DNA from: Paenibacillus sp. V4I3
GTDB lineage: Bacteria > Bacillota > Bacilli > Paenibacillales > NBRC-103111
Length of the DNA stretch: 64,000 nt
Assembly (NCBI RefSeq): GCF_030817215.1
Contig: NZ_JAUSZA010000001.1
Span: forward strand, 4,748,501 to 4,812,500
Direction: 5' to 3'
A program made the translations under genes and the position numbers. Below are positions 18,536-27,875 of this stretch, piece by piece. The notes under the pieces are model-generated. The model saw only the letters and a program-made list of their open reading frames with translations, did not search any database and was not told the origin of the DNA. The stretch's first letter is position 1; every line of letters begins with the position of its first letter.

Positions 18536-18618
18536 AATATCCTGCTAATCCTAACATTTACTGAAGGGGAACTCTAATTATCGGTTGAACGAAAAGAAGA
18601 AAATTGGATACAAAAAAT

Positions 18619-18663
18619 GAAGATCGCTATCCCACTTGTCTGTTTAGGTGGTTGGCGATCTTC
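18619..18663 (+). terminator. Hairpin after the AraC remnant
   Basis: GAAGATCGC pairs with GCGATCTTC; an inner CCAC/GTGG pairing extends the stem. A short T-rich tail follows. Confidence 0.55.
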
Positions 18664-18760
18664 TTGATTTCATTGTACAGAAAGGGGGCCATATTCGAAA
18701 GAACATATTCATTGGCCTCGTTCTTAGACCAGATTCCTTATTACGTTGAATGATTCAGTC

Positions 18761-18838
18761 TTAATCCAAAGACAAGACCTTAACACCGTAAGGAGGGATA
18801 ATCAGACTTCCTGCCGCAAGTCGTTTGCCTTCCAACAT
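18761..18838 (-). pseudogene. C-terminal scrap of a glycoside hydrolase
   Basis: The minus strand reads EGKRLAAGSLIIPPYGVKVL before a stop, the style of ending seen in beta-galactosidase-like enzymes (...LPPYGVxVL). The upstream body is gone; the frame runs straight into antisense AraC sequence. Assignment to a family is tentative. Confidence 0.45.
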
Positions 18839-19031
18839 GGGACGCACCCCGATGGAATGGTTATTCGAATGTCGTCTAGTAGTGGCGAAACAGCAACTTG
18901 TGTCTACCAGATGGACTATTAAACAAGTGGCCGAGTATACCGGATTCAACCAGAGTAGCTACTTCATTGCGCGTTTCCGGGAGCACACCGGATTGACACC
19001 GCAGGAATATCGGCGTTTGTTCAATTCATGA
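18837..19031 (+). pseudogene. AraC-family regulator C-terminal fragment
   Basis: The frame reads GRTPMEWLFECRLVVAKQQL followed by TIKQVAEYTGFNQSSYFIAR and a LTPQEYRRLF ending: the second AraC helix-turn-helix. The N-terminal 200 or so residues are missing, and the fragment begins exactly where the antisense glycosidase scrap ends, marking a deletion joint near 18837. Confidence 0.7.
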
Positions 19032-19427
19032 TTATACAAAGAAGCATGTGATTAAGTATATACCGTTAGAGTAAGTAATAAATAAGGGGGGAACTGTCTA
19101 GAAGAGGGCAAACTAACGATAAAATATGCAGCGTGCGAGGGGGGGCTTGGAGAGGATGATTGGAGATCTCACAGGGAAGAAAGAAAATAAAAAACAAAAA
19201 GAAGAAGCCTCAGTTGTTGTTCAAACCTAAAAGGACCGTCAGGATGATCTTCCTGACGGTTTTTCTTACGGCATTGTTTCGGGCTGTCCTCCGCCGTTCA
19301 AATGGCAGAACTGGCAAAAAGGCGTGCCTTACTGAAAGCTATGTTTCAGCCTTGGAAGCTCGCTCAGTACACAATGTTCCATAAAGTGACTGCCTTCTGT
19401 TTTTTGTACTAGTTCAACAACCCCGGT
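19032..19427. other. Gene-free stretch with a terminator and one repeat copy
   Basis: It carries a repeat-like AAACTAACGATAAAATATGC at about 19110 and an intrinsic terminator (ACCGTCAGGA/TCCTGACGGT plus T-run) at 19235-19265. No gene is recognisable; a 74-codon frame through it is basic and runs through the terminator. Confidence 0.5.
19235..19265 (+). terminator. Intrinsic terminator left from a lost gene
   Basis: ACCGTCAGGA pairs with TCCTGACGGT over a 6-nt loop, followed by TTTTCTT. No intact plus-strand gene precedes it. Confidence 0.75.
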
Positions 19428-20228
19428 TCATTCTGAGGTTCTTTTTTGCATGCTCGCCTTTGACGGAGGATAGCCTTTAATGGATCTGAATACATTACTG
19501 AAATAGCTGATGTCTTTGTACCCGCAGCGTTCCGCCACTTCCGAGACGGAAAACCCGCCACCTGATAGCATCATTTCCGCGTTGTTAACCCGTATGATGT
19601 TGATGAAGTGCTTGACGCTGAAGCTCGTGCTGGTTTTGAAGAGCTTGCCGAGATATACAGGGTGCAGATTGACCACCTTGGCGACGGTCGCCAAATCCAG
19701 CTCATTTGAGTAGTGGTCGATGATGAACTCCTTGACTTTGTCGATCCGGATATCGAAATGGGATTTCGGGGAATGGTGAAAGGAAATCGCCAGCAACCGG
19801 TGGAGGATCAAATGAAAGATGCCCCTCGCGAACATCCGATATCCGGGCTGCATGCCGCTCCAAACGCGATTAAATTCAAGGATGTAGTTTAAGATTTCGC
19901 TTGAGATTCGATTTTTGGTTACGGTTTCGAACGGAAATCGGATTTCACCGTAGGGCTGCAACAGAGTAAAGTTGAAGGCGTAGGAATGCATAGGATCATC
20001 TTTGAAGGTATGCGCCTCGCGGATACTTCCCTGGGGAATGTAAAGCATATCCCCTGCTTCCACCGTGATTTTCTTGCCGTTAACAAAATAATTCGCTTTT
20101 CCTTCGACGATGAACGTCAGGTCGTGAAAATCGATTTCTTGTCGGATGATTTCCCATTCGGGGAAACAGCGGCGGTCGACGAATAAGAACACCTCGGGGA
20201 CAATTGATTCGAACTGCTCGAAGTCCAT
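19428..20228 (-). CDS. AraC-family regulator with cupin sensor domain
   Basis: 266 residues. An N-terminal cupin (HDLTFIVEGKANYFVNGKKI, AGDMLYIPQGSIREAHTF) probably senses a sugar; the C-terminus has two helix-turn-helix motifs (LDLATVAKVVNLHPVYLGKL and FSVSEVAERCGYKDISYFSN). It is divergent from the permease/binding-protein/GH2/GH67 operon and is the obvious candidate regulator. The ATG lies 13 nt after GGAG; an in-frame non-ATG start up to eight codons earlier cannot be excluded. The divergent gap holds a 16-nt direct repeat that could be its site. Confidence 0.9.
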   Translation of the reverse strand: MDFEQFESIVPEVFLFVDRRCFPEWEIIRQEIDFHDLTFIVEGKANYFVNGKKITVEAGDMLYIPQGSIREAHTFKDDPMHSYAFNFTLLQPYGEIRFPFETVTKNRISSEILNYILEFNRVWSGMQPGYRMFARGIFHLILHRLLAISFHHSPKSHFDIRIDKVKEFIIDHYSNELDLATVAKVVNLHPVYLGKLFKTSTSFSVKHFINIIRVNNAEMMLSGGGFSVSEVAERCGYKDISYFSNVFRSIKGYPPSKASMQKRTSE

Positions 20229-20324
20229 GGCAAAGATCAGCTCCGGGATTATTCAGGATCACTTCCTTTCTCGGGAAAGGAGGCACTATGTCCATCATAA
20301 CATGCCCATATGGCGCTTAAAAAG

Positions 20325-20461
20325 ATATTTAATAATTACAACTTTTCTTGTATTCTTCTATGGCAAAAAAATAGGCTATTTTGTAAAATAATATTAAATA
20401 AATGGTGTCATGCTACAAATGAAACCCCACCAGTTTGCGATTGGAATATTTAATAATTACA
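20325..20461. promoter_or_regulatory. 16-nt direct repeat in the AraC/permease divergent region
   Basis: ATATTTAATAATTACA occurs identically at 20325-20340 and 20446-20461, same orientation, 121 nt apart, between the AraC gene and the transporter operon. AraC-type regulators bind direct repeats and can loop DNA between distant half sites. Role inferred from position only. Confidence 0.5.
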
Positions 20462-20522
20462 GGTTTTTATGACTCGAATAAGACGGGGAACGGCAATTGA
20501 GGTTCAGCTTGTATGCGGTTTC

Positions 20523-20536
20523 TGAAAGCGTATACG
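20523..20536 (+). promoter_or_regulatory. cre-like site upstream of the transporter operon
   Basis: TGAAAGCGTATACG fits the CcpA consensus TGNAANCGNWNNCA except the final A. It lies about 90 nt before the first permease start. Suggests carbon catabolite repression of the locus. Confidence 0.4.
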
Positions 20537-20627
20537 AATCCAAACGGCTGGTGATGAAGCGCGATTGCGAAGATTTTTTTGGTGTGATTAGGGGACAATT
20601 TTCCAATAGAAAGTGGTAGGTGATTGT

Positions 20628-21557
20628 ATGTCAGTTGCGAATAAGGCGGTTTTACAGACCCCTCTTCTGAGACACGTTAGGAAGGAGTGGAAGTTATATT
20701 CCTTTCTAATTATTCCCGTTATTTACTTTATCATTTTCAAGTACGTTCCTATGCTTGGTAATGTAATCGCTTTCCGTAAGTATAGAGGCGGAACTAACTT
20801 GTTCGGGACGGAATGGGTAGGATTATCTTACTTTACCATGTTCATGAAGGATCCCTCCTTTTGGAGAGCCTTCCGCAACGATTTGTATTTAAGTGTCTTG
20901 TATTTAGTCATTCGTTTCCCGCTCACTTTGATTTTTGCGCTGTTGCTGAATGAACTGCGGCGGATTCGCATCAAGAAATTCGTACAGACGGTATCGTATC
21001 TGCCTCACTTTATCTCCATGGTCATCGTCGCGGGCATGACCAAAGAATTGCTATCCATGACCGGGCCGATTAACACACTGCTCACCAATCTGGGTTTGGA
21101 GAAAATTGCATTCATATCCTTACCGCAATGGTTCCCGACGATTTATGTGACGTCCGGCATTTGGCAAGGGCTCGGTTGGGGCACCATTCTCTACTTGGCG
21201 GCGATGACCGGCATCAATACCGATTTGTACGAGTCGGCCAAAGTGGATGGGGCTAATCGGTTGCGGCTAGCATGGCACATTACGATTCCAGGTATTTTGC
21301 CGACGATCATGACGCTGCTCATTCTCGATATTGGCGGCATATTGGGAGCGAATTTTGAGAAAATCCTGCTCTTGTACAATCCATTAACCTATGAGTCGGC
21401 AGATGTTATCTCCACTTACGTCTACCGGATGGGGATCACCGGCGGGAACTTCAGTTATGCCACTGCAGTTGGTCTGTTCGAAGGCGTCATCGGTCTTATT
21501 CTGGTCACGTCGGCGAACTACATTTCCAAGAAAACAACGAATTCGAGCTTGTGGTAG
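20628..21557 (+). CDS. LplB-type ABC permease for oligosaccharides
   Basis: 309 residues, about six membrane segments, EAA loop ESAKVDGANRLRLAWHITIP. KYVPMLGNVIAFRKY near the N-terminus and the ending ANYISKKTTNSSLW are hallmarks of the LplB/YtePlike subgroup found with uronate- or xylan-oligomer importers. The internal ATG at 20628 is chosen: GGTAGGTGATT precedes it and homologues start there. It lies 15 nt before its partner permease. No ATPase is encoded nearby. Confidence 0.9.
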   Translation: MSVANKAVLQTPLLRHVRKEWKLYSFLIIPVIYFIIFKYVPMLGNVIAFRKYRGGTNLFGTEWVGLSYFTMFMKDPSFWRAFRNDLYLSVLYLVIRFPLTLIFALLLNELRRIRIKKFVQTVSYLPHFISMVIVAGMTKELLSMTGPINTLLTNLGLEKIAFISLPQWFPTIYVTSGIWQGLGWGTILYLAAMTGINTDLYESAKVDGANRLRLAWHITIPGILPTIMTLLILDIGGILGANFEKILLLYNPLTYESADVISTYVYRMGITGGNFSYATAVGLFEGVIGLILVTSANYISKKTTNSSLW

Positions 21558-21572
21558 AAAGGAGTAGTTCAG

Positions 21573-22445
21573 ATGAAGGAGTCAGCGTCCTACCGTATGT
21601 TTCAGATTTTTAACGGATTCATCATGGCCCTTGTCGTCGTCATGACTTTGTATCCGTTCTTATATCTAGTCGCTCAGTCGTTCAGCTCGGAGGCTGCCGT
21701 ATATGCAGGGAAGGTCACCGTATTCCCAGTTGACTTTACGGACCAAACGTACCGAGCCGTGCTAAGCAGACCTGAATTCTTCAAATATTATGGCAATACG
21801 ATCCTGTATGCCATTGTAGGCACGGTGATATCAGTAGCGGCGACGGCCGTTATGTCTTACCCGTTGTCGAAGGATAGGTTGCGTCTTAATAAATTTTTTA
21901 TCCCTTTCGTCTTGTTCACGATGTATTTTGGCGGCGGGCTTATCCCGAACTATATCTTGGTCGCAAAAACGCTGCACATGAGGGATACCATCTGGGCCAT
22001 TATCATACCCGGCGCCATCAGCGCCTTCAATGTCATCCTAATGAAGACCTTCTTTGCAAGCTTACCGAACGAATTGGAAGAGGCGGCTAAGGTCGACGGC
22101 CTAGGCGTCTACCGCATCTTCCTAAGGATTACGCTTCCGCTCTCCAAACCGATCCTGGCAACGATGGTGTTGTTCAGCATGGTCTCCATCTGGAACAACT
22201 GGTTCGGCCCGTCTCTCTACCTGGAATCGAAGGATAAATGGCCGGTCGCCCTCTATTTGCGGCAGATCATCGACAGCGCGATTAATCCGACGGAAGCCGG
22301 ACTTAGCAGCGATGCGACCGCTCAGATCGCGGCAACCATTAAATCCACTGCGATGGTGTTGACCTCTTTGCCGATTATTTGTCTCTATCCTTTCGTGCAG
22401 AAGTATTTTGTACAAGGTATGATGATTGGTTCCGTAAAAGGGTAA
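21573..22445 (+). CDS. LplC/YtcP-type ABC permease for oligosaccharides
   Basis: 290 residues. Begins with a short tail and a strong membrane helix (YPFLYLVAQSFSSEAAV follows it), has the EAA loop EEAAKVDGLGVYRIFLRITL and the family ending YFVQGMMIGSVKG. Good AAAGGAG site. It pairs with the preceding LplB-like subunit, and the binding protein follows about 110 nt later. The trio is the arrangement seen in Paenibacillus aldouronate uptake loci (family knowledge). Confidence 0.9.
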   Translation: MKESASYRMFQIFNGFIMALVVVMTLYPFLYLVAQSFSSEAAVYAGKVTVFPVDFTDQTYRAVLSRPEFFKYYGNTILYAIVGTVISVAATAVMSYPLSKDRLRLNKFFIPFVLFTMYFGGGLIPNYILVAKTLHMRDTIWAIIIPGAISAFNVILMKTFFASLPNELEEAAKVDGLGVYRIFLRITLPLSKPILATMVLFSMVSIWNNWFGPSLYLESKDKWPVALYLRQIIDSAINPTEAGLSSDATAQIAATIKSTAMVLTSLPIICLYPFVQKYFVQGMMIGSVKG

Positions 22446-22556
22446 ACGCGTTATGTTTGTTTCGGAAAGGCTGCAATCGCGGGTTGTTACTAATAGGCAT
22501 CTATATGGCAGCGTTTCTGTTATATAAAATAAATACATTTGAAAGGGTGGCACTGA

Positions 22557-24215
22557 ATGAAAAGATCTGCAAAAGCAGTAGGGATCGCATTGGCGGTTAT
22601 GATGGCCGTCGGCATGACAGCATGTACGAATAGCGACACGAAAGAATCGTCCAGCAGCGCATCCCCAGGCACGAGCTCCGCAGCACCACAGAATTACACC
22701 TTTGGCGAAGGTCAAACGTTCCGTTCGAATGATCCTGTGAACTATTCGATTATGTTCAGCGATCAACCGACCTATCCGTATAAGAAGGAATGGCGGCTCT
22801 GGAGCGCGATCACAGAGAAAACGAACGTATCGTTTGACGTAAACGTAGTGGCTGCTACCGAATACGAGAACAAGAAGTCGCTCTTAGTCAACAGCGGCGA
22901 CGCTCCCTTTATTATTCCCAAAACTTATGACGAATCCGCTTACGTAGCCGGAGGCCAAATTGTACCGATCAGCGATTGGGTGCAGTACATGCCGAACTAT
23001 CAGAAGGCTGTAAAAGCTTGGGGAATGGAAAGAGACCTGCAGCAGAAGCTGAAATCGGACGGGAAATATTACGTGCTGCCAGGGCTGTGGGAATCGCCGG
23101 GCGCAGGATATTCCTACATGATTCGCAAGGACATTTTTGAAAAAGCGGGAGTCGACGTCAAAGGTCAGGAAGGCAAATGGACTTATGAAGACTTTTATCA
23201 AGCCCTCAAGAAAGTGAAAGAGTTTACCGGTGCGAAGTACGTAATGTCCGATGAATTCACCGGAAAATCGACGCTGAATATTACGGCAGCTCAATACGGC
23301 GTAACCGGCGGTTGGGGAGTTGCCAATGGCACGCGCTTCAACGAACAGACGAAACAGTTCGAATTCGCAAATTCGACCAATGAGTTCAAGGAATATGTGA
23401 CGTTCTTAAATAAGCTGGTCAAAGAGGGGCTGCTCGATCCGGAGTCCTTCACCCAAGACGATAAAACCGCACAAGCCAAGTTCTATAAAGGCGATACTTA
23501 TGTCATGAACGCCAACTACCAGATACTGGCCGATTCCAAGACCAAGATGCAGGTGCCGAATACCGATCTGTATATGATCGTTCAACCGGGCGGTCCGAAA
23601 GGGATGCTTCAAATCGAAACGTCCCGTCTCGAGAACGGAGTTATGATCAGCCAGAATGCGCTCAAGAAGCTCGGCAAGGACAATTTCATCAAAATGCTTC
23701 GCTTTGTTGACTGGCTGTGGTATTCGGACGAAGGCCAAACGCTCAGTTTGTGGGGCGTCGAAGGCGAGACCTATACGAAGGATGCGAGCGGCAACATCAC
23801 GCTCAAACCGGATATCTCCTTTAACGGCATGAACCCGACAGCAACGAAAAAATTAAACGTCGACTTCGGCTTCGGCGGCGGCAACTTCGCGTACGGCGGT
23901 TCCACTAAACTGCGGATGTCCAAAATGACCGAAGGCGAGAAAGACTACCTCAGCCGCATTCAGACTCATCGTAAACCGAGAACGCTAGCTCCGCCAATCA
24001 TGGGTACCCCGGACGAAAGCGAACAAATGAACCTGATCTCAAAGCCGCTGATGGATTATGTGGATACGATGACCCTGAAGTTCGTCACCGGCCAAGCTAA
24101 TATTGCAAACGATTGGAATGCCTATGTGGCTCAGGTCGAAGCACTCGGCGCTTCCCGCTATAACAAAATGGCAAATGATATTTTTAACAAGACGAAGAGC
24201 AAGCTTGGATATTAA
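22557..24215 (+). CDS. LplA/YtcQ-type solute-binding lipoprotein
   Basis: 552 residues, lipobox GMTAC with Cys23 and a Ser/Ala-rich tether. The size and the pattern YPYKKEWRLWSAITEKTNV with a W-rich mature part fit the large binding proteins that serve LplB/LplC permeases. AAAGGGTGG precedes the start. Followed by a strong terminator, so the transporter can be expressed apart from the downstream hydrolases. The predicted ligand, from the GH67 gene two genes on, is a glucuronic-acid-bearing xylo-oligosaccharide; this is inference. Confidence 0.9.
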   Translation: MKRSAKAVGIALAVMMAVGMTACTNSDTKESSSSASPGTSSAAPQNYTFGEGQTFRSNDPVNYSIMFSDQPTYPYKKEWRLWSAITEKTNVSFDVNVVAATEYENKKSLLVNSGDAPFIIPKTYDESAYVAGGQIVPISDWVQYMPNYQKAVKAWGMERDLQQKLKSDGKYYVLPGLWESPGAGYSYMIRKDIFEKAGVDVKGQEGKWTYEDFYQALKKVKEFTGAKYVMSDEFTGKSTLNITAAQYGVTGGWGVANGTRFNEQTKQFEFANSTNEFKEYVTFLNKLVKEGLLDPESFTQDDKTAQAKFYKGDTYVMNANYQILADSKTKMQVPNTDLYMIVQPGGPKGMLQIETSRLENGVMISQNALKKLGKDNFIKMLRFVDWLWYSDEGQTLSLWGVEGETYTKDASGNITLKPDISFNGMNPTATKKLNVDFGFGGGNFAYGGSTKLRMSKMTEGEKDYLSRIQTHRKPRTLAPPIMGTPDESEQMNLISKPLMDYVDTMTLKFVTGQANIANDWNAYVAQVEALGASRYNKMANDIFNKTKSKLGY

Positions 24216-24237
24216 TCATAACAAATAGTGCCCTTAT

Positions 24238-24271
24238 AGGATCTGCGACAATAGACATTGTCGCAGATCCT
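24238..24271 (+). terminator. 15-bp stem-loop terminator after the binding-protein gene
   Basis: AGGATCTGCGACAAT pairs perfectly with ATTGTCGCAGATCCT around AGAC, with a weak T-tail. Likely ends or attenuates transcription before the GH2 gene. Confidence 0.75.
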
Positions 24272-24353
24272 GAATTTTAAAATATGAAAATTAATCGTGG
24301 CGTTAGCCCGAGTCATCTATATATGAAACAGCGATAAGGATCAAGTCTCTCTT

Positions 24354-24371
24354 AATGACTTATAAGTCATT
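24354..24371. promoter_or_regulatory. Perfect 18-nt palindrome upstream of the GH2 gene
   Basis: AATGACTTATAAGTCATT is self-complementary over its full length with no spacer, 42 nt before the GH2 start. Good candidate operator for a dimeric regulator; identity unknown. Confidence 0.5.
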
Positions 24372-24412
24372 TTATACATATTTCAGGATACCTTTGAGCG
24401 TGGGAGTAAACG

Positions 24413-27400
24413 ATGAATAAGAAGACACTGTTTAATAGTGGATGGGAATTTGCCAAGAGCAGCCTGGATGTGACGGATGGCGCCGGTTTGACATTTGAGC
24501 CGGTAGATCTCCCTCATGATTGGCTGATCTACAATACATTAAATCTGTATGAAAATAGTATCGGCTGGTACAGGAAGAGATTTACATGTACCAAAGAAGC
24601 GGATCGGGAAATTCTAATAAGCTTCGATGGGGTCTATATGGACTCTTCCGTTTATGTGAATAAGCGATATATAGGAGAATGGAAGTATGGTTATTCTTCC
24701 TTCGAACACGAGATCACGGATGCGATCGTGGGAGGGGAAAATGAAATCGTGGTGAAGGTCGTCCACCAAAGTCCGAATAGCCGGTGGTATTCGGGGGCCG
24801 GTATCTACCGCAATGTGTGGCTAAAGACGAGAGCTCTCACTCACATTGTAACCGACGGAATCTATGCTGCTGTGAAAAGGGTCAACGATAGCTGGGAGGT
24901 AGAAGTTGAGACGGAATTGAGCCTTCATGAGGACGTCCGAATCTCGCATACGATCCTGTACAAGGGTGAAATTGCGGCGAGTGCGACAGATAAGATCGTT
25001 GCAGGCGGCTTTCTTCATCGACAGACGCTATCGATAGATCGTCCCCATTTATGGAGCACGGCTGAGCCGCATCTGTACCAGCTTGTCACCCAATTGCAGC
25101 GTGCTGCAGAGGATCGGGAAGTCATAGTCGTAGAGAGCATCACTCAGAATCTCGGGCTTCGTGAGATCAAACTTGACCCTCAGCTGGGCTTTTATTTGAA
25201 CGGCACAAGAATGAAATTGAACGGGGTTTGCGAGCACCACGACTTAGGAGCGCTTGGAGCAGCCTTCCATAAAGAAGCACTGAGAAGAAGGCTTCGGATA
25301 TTGAAAGAAATGGGCGTTAACGCCATTCGAACCGCTCACAATATGCCGGCGGCAGAACTTATGGATCTAGCGGATGAGATGGGGTTGCTGGTCGTCTCGG
25401 AAGCGTTCGATATGTGGGAAAGATCCAAAACCCCTTACGACTATGCGAGATTTTTTAAGGATTGGGCTAAGGCTGATGTGAAAAGCTGGGTCAAGCGGGA
25501 TCGGAATCATCCGAGCCTGATGATGTGGAGCATCGGGAATGAGATTTACGACACTCATGCAGATGCTAGAGGGCAAGAAATCTCTCGAATGCTTATTGAT
25601 GAAGTGCTGAAATACGATCCGAAGCAGAACGGCAGAGTGACCATCGGTTCCAATTATATGCCTTGGGAGAATGCGCAAAAATGTGCGGATATCGTGAAGG
25701 TTGCCGGCTACAACTACGCGGAGAAATATTACCATAAGCACCATGAGGAGCATCCCGATTGGATCATTTACGGCAGCGAGACGGCCTCTCTCGTTCAAAG
25801 CAGAGGCATCTATCGATTCCCGTTCGAGAAGTCCATTCTTGCCGATGACGACGAGCAGTGCTCGGCTCTAGGAAATAGTGCGACGAGCTGGGGAGCCAAG
25901 TCAGTCGAGGCCTGTATTATCGCGGAAAGAGAGGCGCCTTTCTCTCTAGGGCAATTCATATGGACCGGCTTCGACTATATTGGGGAACCGACGCCTTATC
26001 ATACCAAGAACTCCTATCTCGGACAGATTGATACGGCTACATTCAAGAAAGATTCGTATTACATCTACCAATCGGCATGGATTGACTACAGGACGAATCC
26101 GATGGTCCATATTTTTCCCTATTGGGACTTTAATCCGGGCCAATTGATCGATGTTCGAGTGTGCTCGAATGCGCCGAAAATCGAATTGCAATTGGGTGGC
26201 GCTATCGTGGGAACTTTTGATATCAATCATGAGCATGGAACCCAGCTGGTTGGCTGGTGGAAGCTTCCTTATGAAGCAGGGGAATTGAAAGCAATAGCCT
26301 ATGATGTAACGGGCCGTGTAATTGCGACGGATATAAGAAGGTCCTTTGGGGATGCGAAGAAGATTTGTCTGCTGCCGGATAAAGAGAGCCTGATGTCAGA
26401 TGGTACGGACTTGATCTTCCTGGAAATCTACATGGAAGATTCGGATGGCAATCCGGTGGAGAATGCAAGCAATCGGGTTCGTGTCGAGGTGACTGGGGCA
26501 GGCCGTTTGCTTGGTTTGGATAATGGCGACAGTACGGACTATGATCCATATAAAGGGATTAGCAGAAGACTATTCAGCGGCAAACTTATGGCAATCATCG
26601 GGGCTGCCCTGGAGCCCGGTAAAATTCGGGTTATGGTTTCTTCCGTCGGTTTGGAGAGTCAGACGGTGGAATTTGATGTTCTTCCGGTAAGGGAAGAAAC
26701 ATCCTTAGATGGGGTTTCCGCCCATACCAAGAATCAAGAGTTGCCACCGGTCATGGGTACCGTAGACGAAATCCCATTACGCAAGATTGAAATCGTAAGC
26801 CCGTCCGGACAAATGTTCGACGAATCGAGAAAAGTGATGACGGTGCAAGCCTGCCTGTACCCCGCAGATACCTCCTATCAAGAGGTCGAGTGGATTGTAG
26901 TGAATGATGCGGGAATTGCCTCTAACCTTGCGAAAGTGGAAGCATTTGGTCATGAAGCGAGAATCACCGCGTGGGGCGATGGCGATTTCCGGCTTCGCTG
27001 TATGAGTAAGAACGGTACGAACAAGACGAAGCTCATCTCCCAGCTGGAATTTAAAGCAGCGGGACTAGGCACAGCTTACAAGGATCCTTATGGATTTATC
27101 TCTGCCGGCCTTTTTGATTACAGTAAAGGGGAAGTTGGAAACGGAAACGAGAGAGGCGTAGCTACAAGCCGGGATGGTGAAACTGAAGTCGGATTCCGTG
27201 ATATTGATTTTGGTTCATATGGGTCCGATCTGATTACGATTCCGATTTTCGCCTTGTCCAGTGAAGAGTATTCCCTGCAAATTTGTGAAGGCATGCCGGA
27301 TGAAGAGGACAGTGTACTCCTAGCGGATGTCATCTATCAGAAACCATCCAAGTGGAATGTGTATCAAGAAGAAACTTATCGGTTATCCAAGCGTCTTTAC

Positions 27401-27847
27401 GGGATCACTTCCATTTGCTTCGTCCTTCAGAAGAAGGTGCATATCAAGGGTTTTTCGTTCCAAAAGCAGAACAGAGCCTTCGAGAAAAATTACGCCACGG
27501 AATGCGACCGCATTTATGGTGATACGTTTACTATCTCGGAAGCAAGCGTTGAAGGGATAGGAAATAATGTTTCCTTGGAATTCGACCACTTGGATTTTAC
27601 AAGCCTAGGGGCAACGCAGCTTGTCGTCTATGGCCGATCGCTTCTTGATAAAAATACCATCCATATTCGTTTCTCTAATCTGGAAGGTGAGGGAAATCAA
27701 CTCATCGAGTTTACACAGTCCGATGGTTACGAAGAGCGGGTATTTGAATTGGAAAAAATAACAGGCCTCCAAAAAGTAACCTTCCTATTTTTGCCGGGAA
27801 GCCATTTCGATTTCGGTTGGTTCCGATTTGAGAGGTCGTTTACCTGA
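24413..27847 (+). CDS. GH2 family glycosidase (beta-galactosidase-like)
   Basis: 1144 residues, no signal peptide, so cytoplasmic. Domains in order: sugar-binding jelly roll (LPHDWLIYN, VNKRYIGEWKYGYSSFEHEI, RWYSGAGIYRNVWL), immunoglobulin-like domain, TIM barrel about 255-560 with acid/base Glu377 in MMWSIGNEIYDTH and probable nucleophile Glu456 in IIYGSETASL, then C-terminal beta domains (DUF4982-like and others). It removes beta-linked sugars from imported oligosaccharides; galactosidase, glucuronidase or xylosidase activity cannot be told apart by eye. It is preceded by its own palindrome and followed 28 nt later by the alpha-glucuronidase gene, so the two are co-transcribed. Confidence 0.9.
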   Translation: MNKKTLFNSGWEFAKSSLDVTDGAGLTFEPVDLPHDWLIYNTLNLYENSIGWYRKRFTCTKEADREILISFDGVYMDSSVYVNKRYIGEWKYGYSSFEHEITDAIVGGENEIVVKVVHQSPNSRWYSGAGIYRNVWLKTRALTHIVTDGIYAAVKRVNDSWEVEVETELSLHEDVRISHTILYKGEIAASATDKIVAGGFLHRQTLSIDRPHLWSTAEPHLYQLVTQLQRAAEDREVIVVESITQNLGLREIKLDPQLGFYLNGTRMKLNGVCEHHDLGALGAAFHKEALRRRLRILKEMGVNAIRTAHNMPAAELMDLADEMGLLVVSEAFDMWERSKTPYDYARFFKDWAKADVKSWVKRDRNHPSLMMWSIGNEIYDTHADARGQEISRMLIDEVLKYDPKQNGRVTIGSNYMPWENAQKCADIVKVAGYNYAEKYYHKHHEEHPDWIIYGSETASLVQSRGIYRFPFEKSILADDDEQCSALGNSATSWGAKSVEACIIAEREAPFSLGQFIWTGFDYIGEPTPYHTKNSYLGQIDTATFKKDSYYIYQSAWIDYRTNPMVHIFPYWDFNPGQLIDVRVCSNAPKIELQLGGAIVGTFDINHEHGTQLVGWWKLPYEAGELKAIAYDVTGRVIATDIRRSFGDAKKICLLPDKESLMSDGTDLIFLEIYMEDSDGNPVENASNRVRVEVTGAGRLLGLDNGDSTDYDPYKGISRRLFSGKLMAIIGAALEPGKIRVMVSSVGLESQTVEFDVLPVREETSLDGVSAHTKNQELPPVMGTVDEIPLRKIEIVSPSGQMFDESRKVMTVQACLYPADTSYQEVEWIVVNDAGIASNLAKVEAFGHEARITAWGDGDFRLRCMSKNGTNKTKLISQLEFKAAGLGTAYKDPYGFISAGLFDYSKGEVGNGNERGVATSRDGETEVGFRDIDFGSYGSDLITIPIFALSSEEYSLQICEGMPDEEDSVLLADVIYQKPSKWNVYQEETYRLSKRLYGITSICFVLQKKVHIKGFSFQKQNRAFEKNYATECDRIYGDTFTISEASVEGIGNNVSLEFDHLDFTSLGATQLVVYGRSLLDKNTIHIRFSNLEGEGNQLIEFTQSDGYEERVFELEKITGLQKVTFLFLPGSHFDFGWFRFERSFT

Positions 27848-27875
27848 ATGAACATAAACTATCGGAGGTATCACG

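Noticed and set aside
19160..19384. 74-codon basic frame
   Set aside because: Runs through an intrinsic terminator and resembles no protein.
22122..22766. 214-codon minus-strand frame across permease and binding-protein genes
   Set aside because: Antisense shadow; crosses two real gene boundaries.
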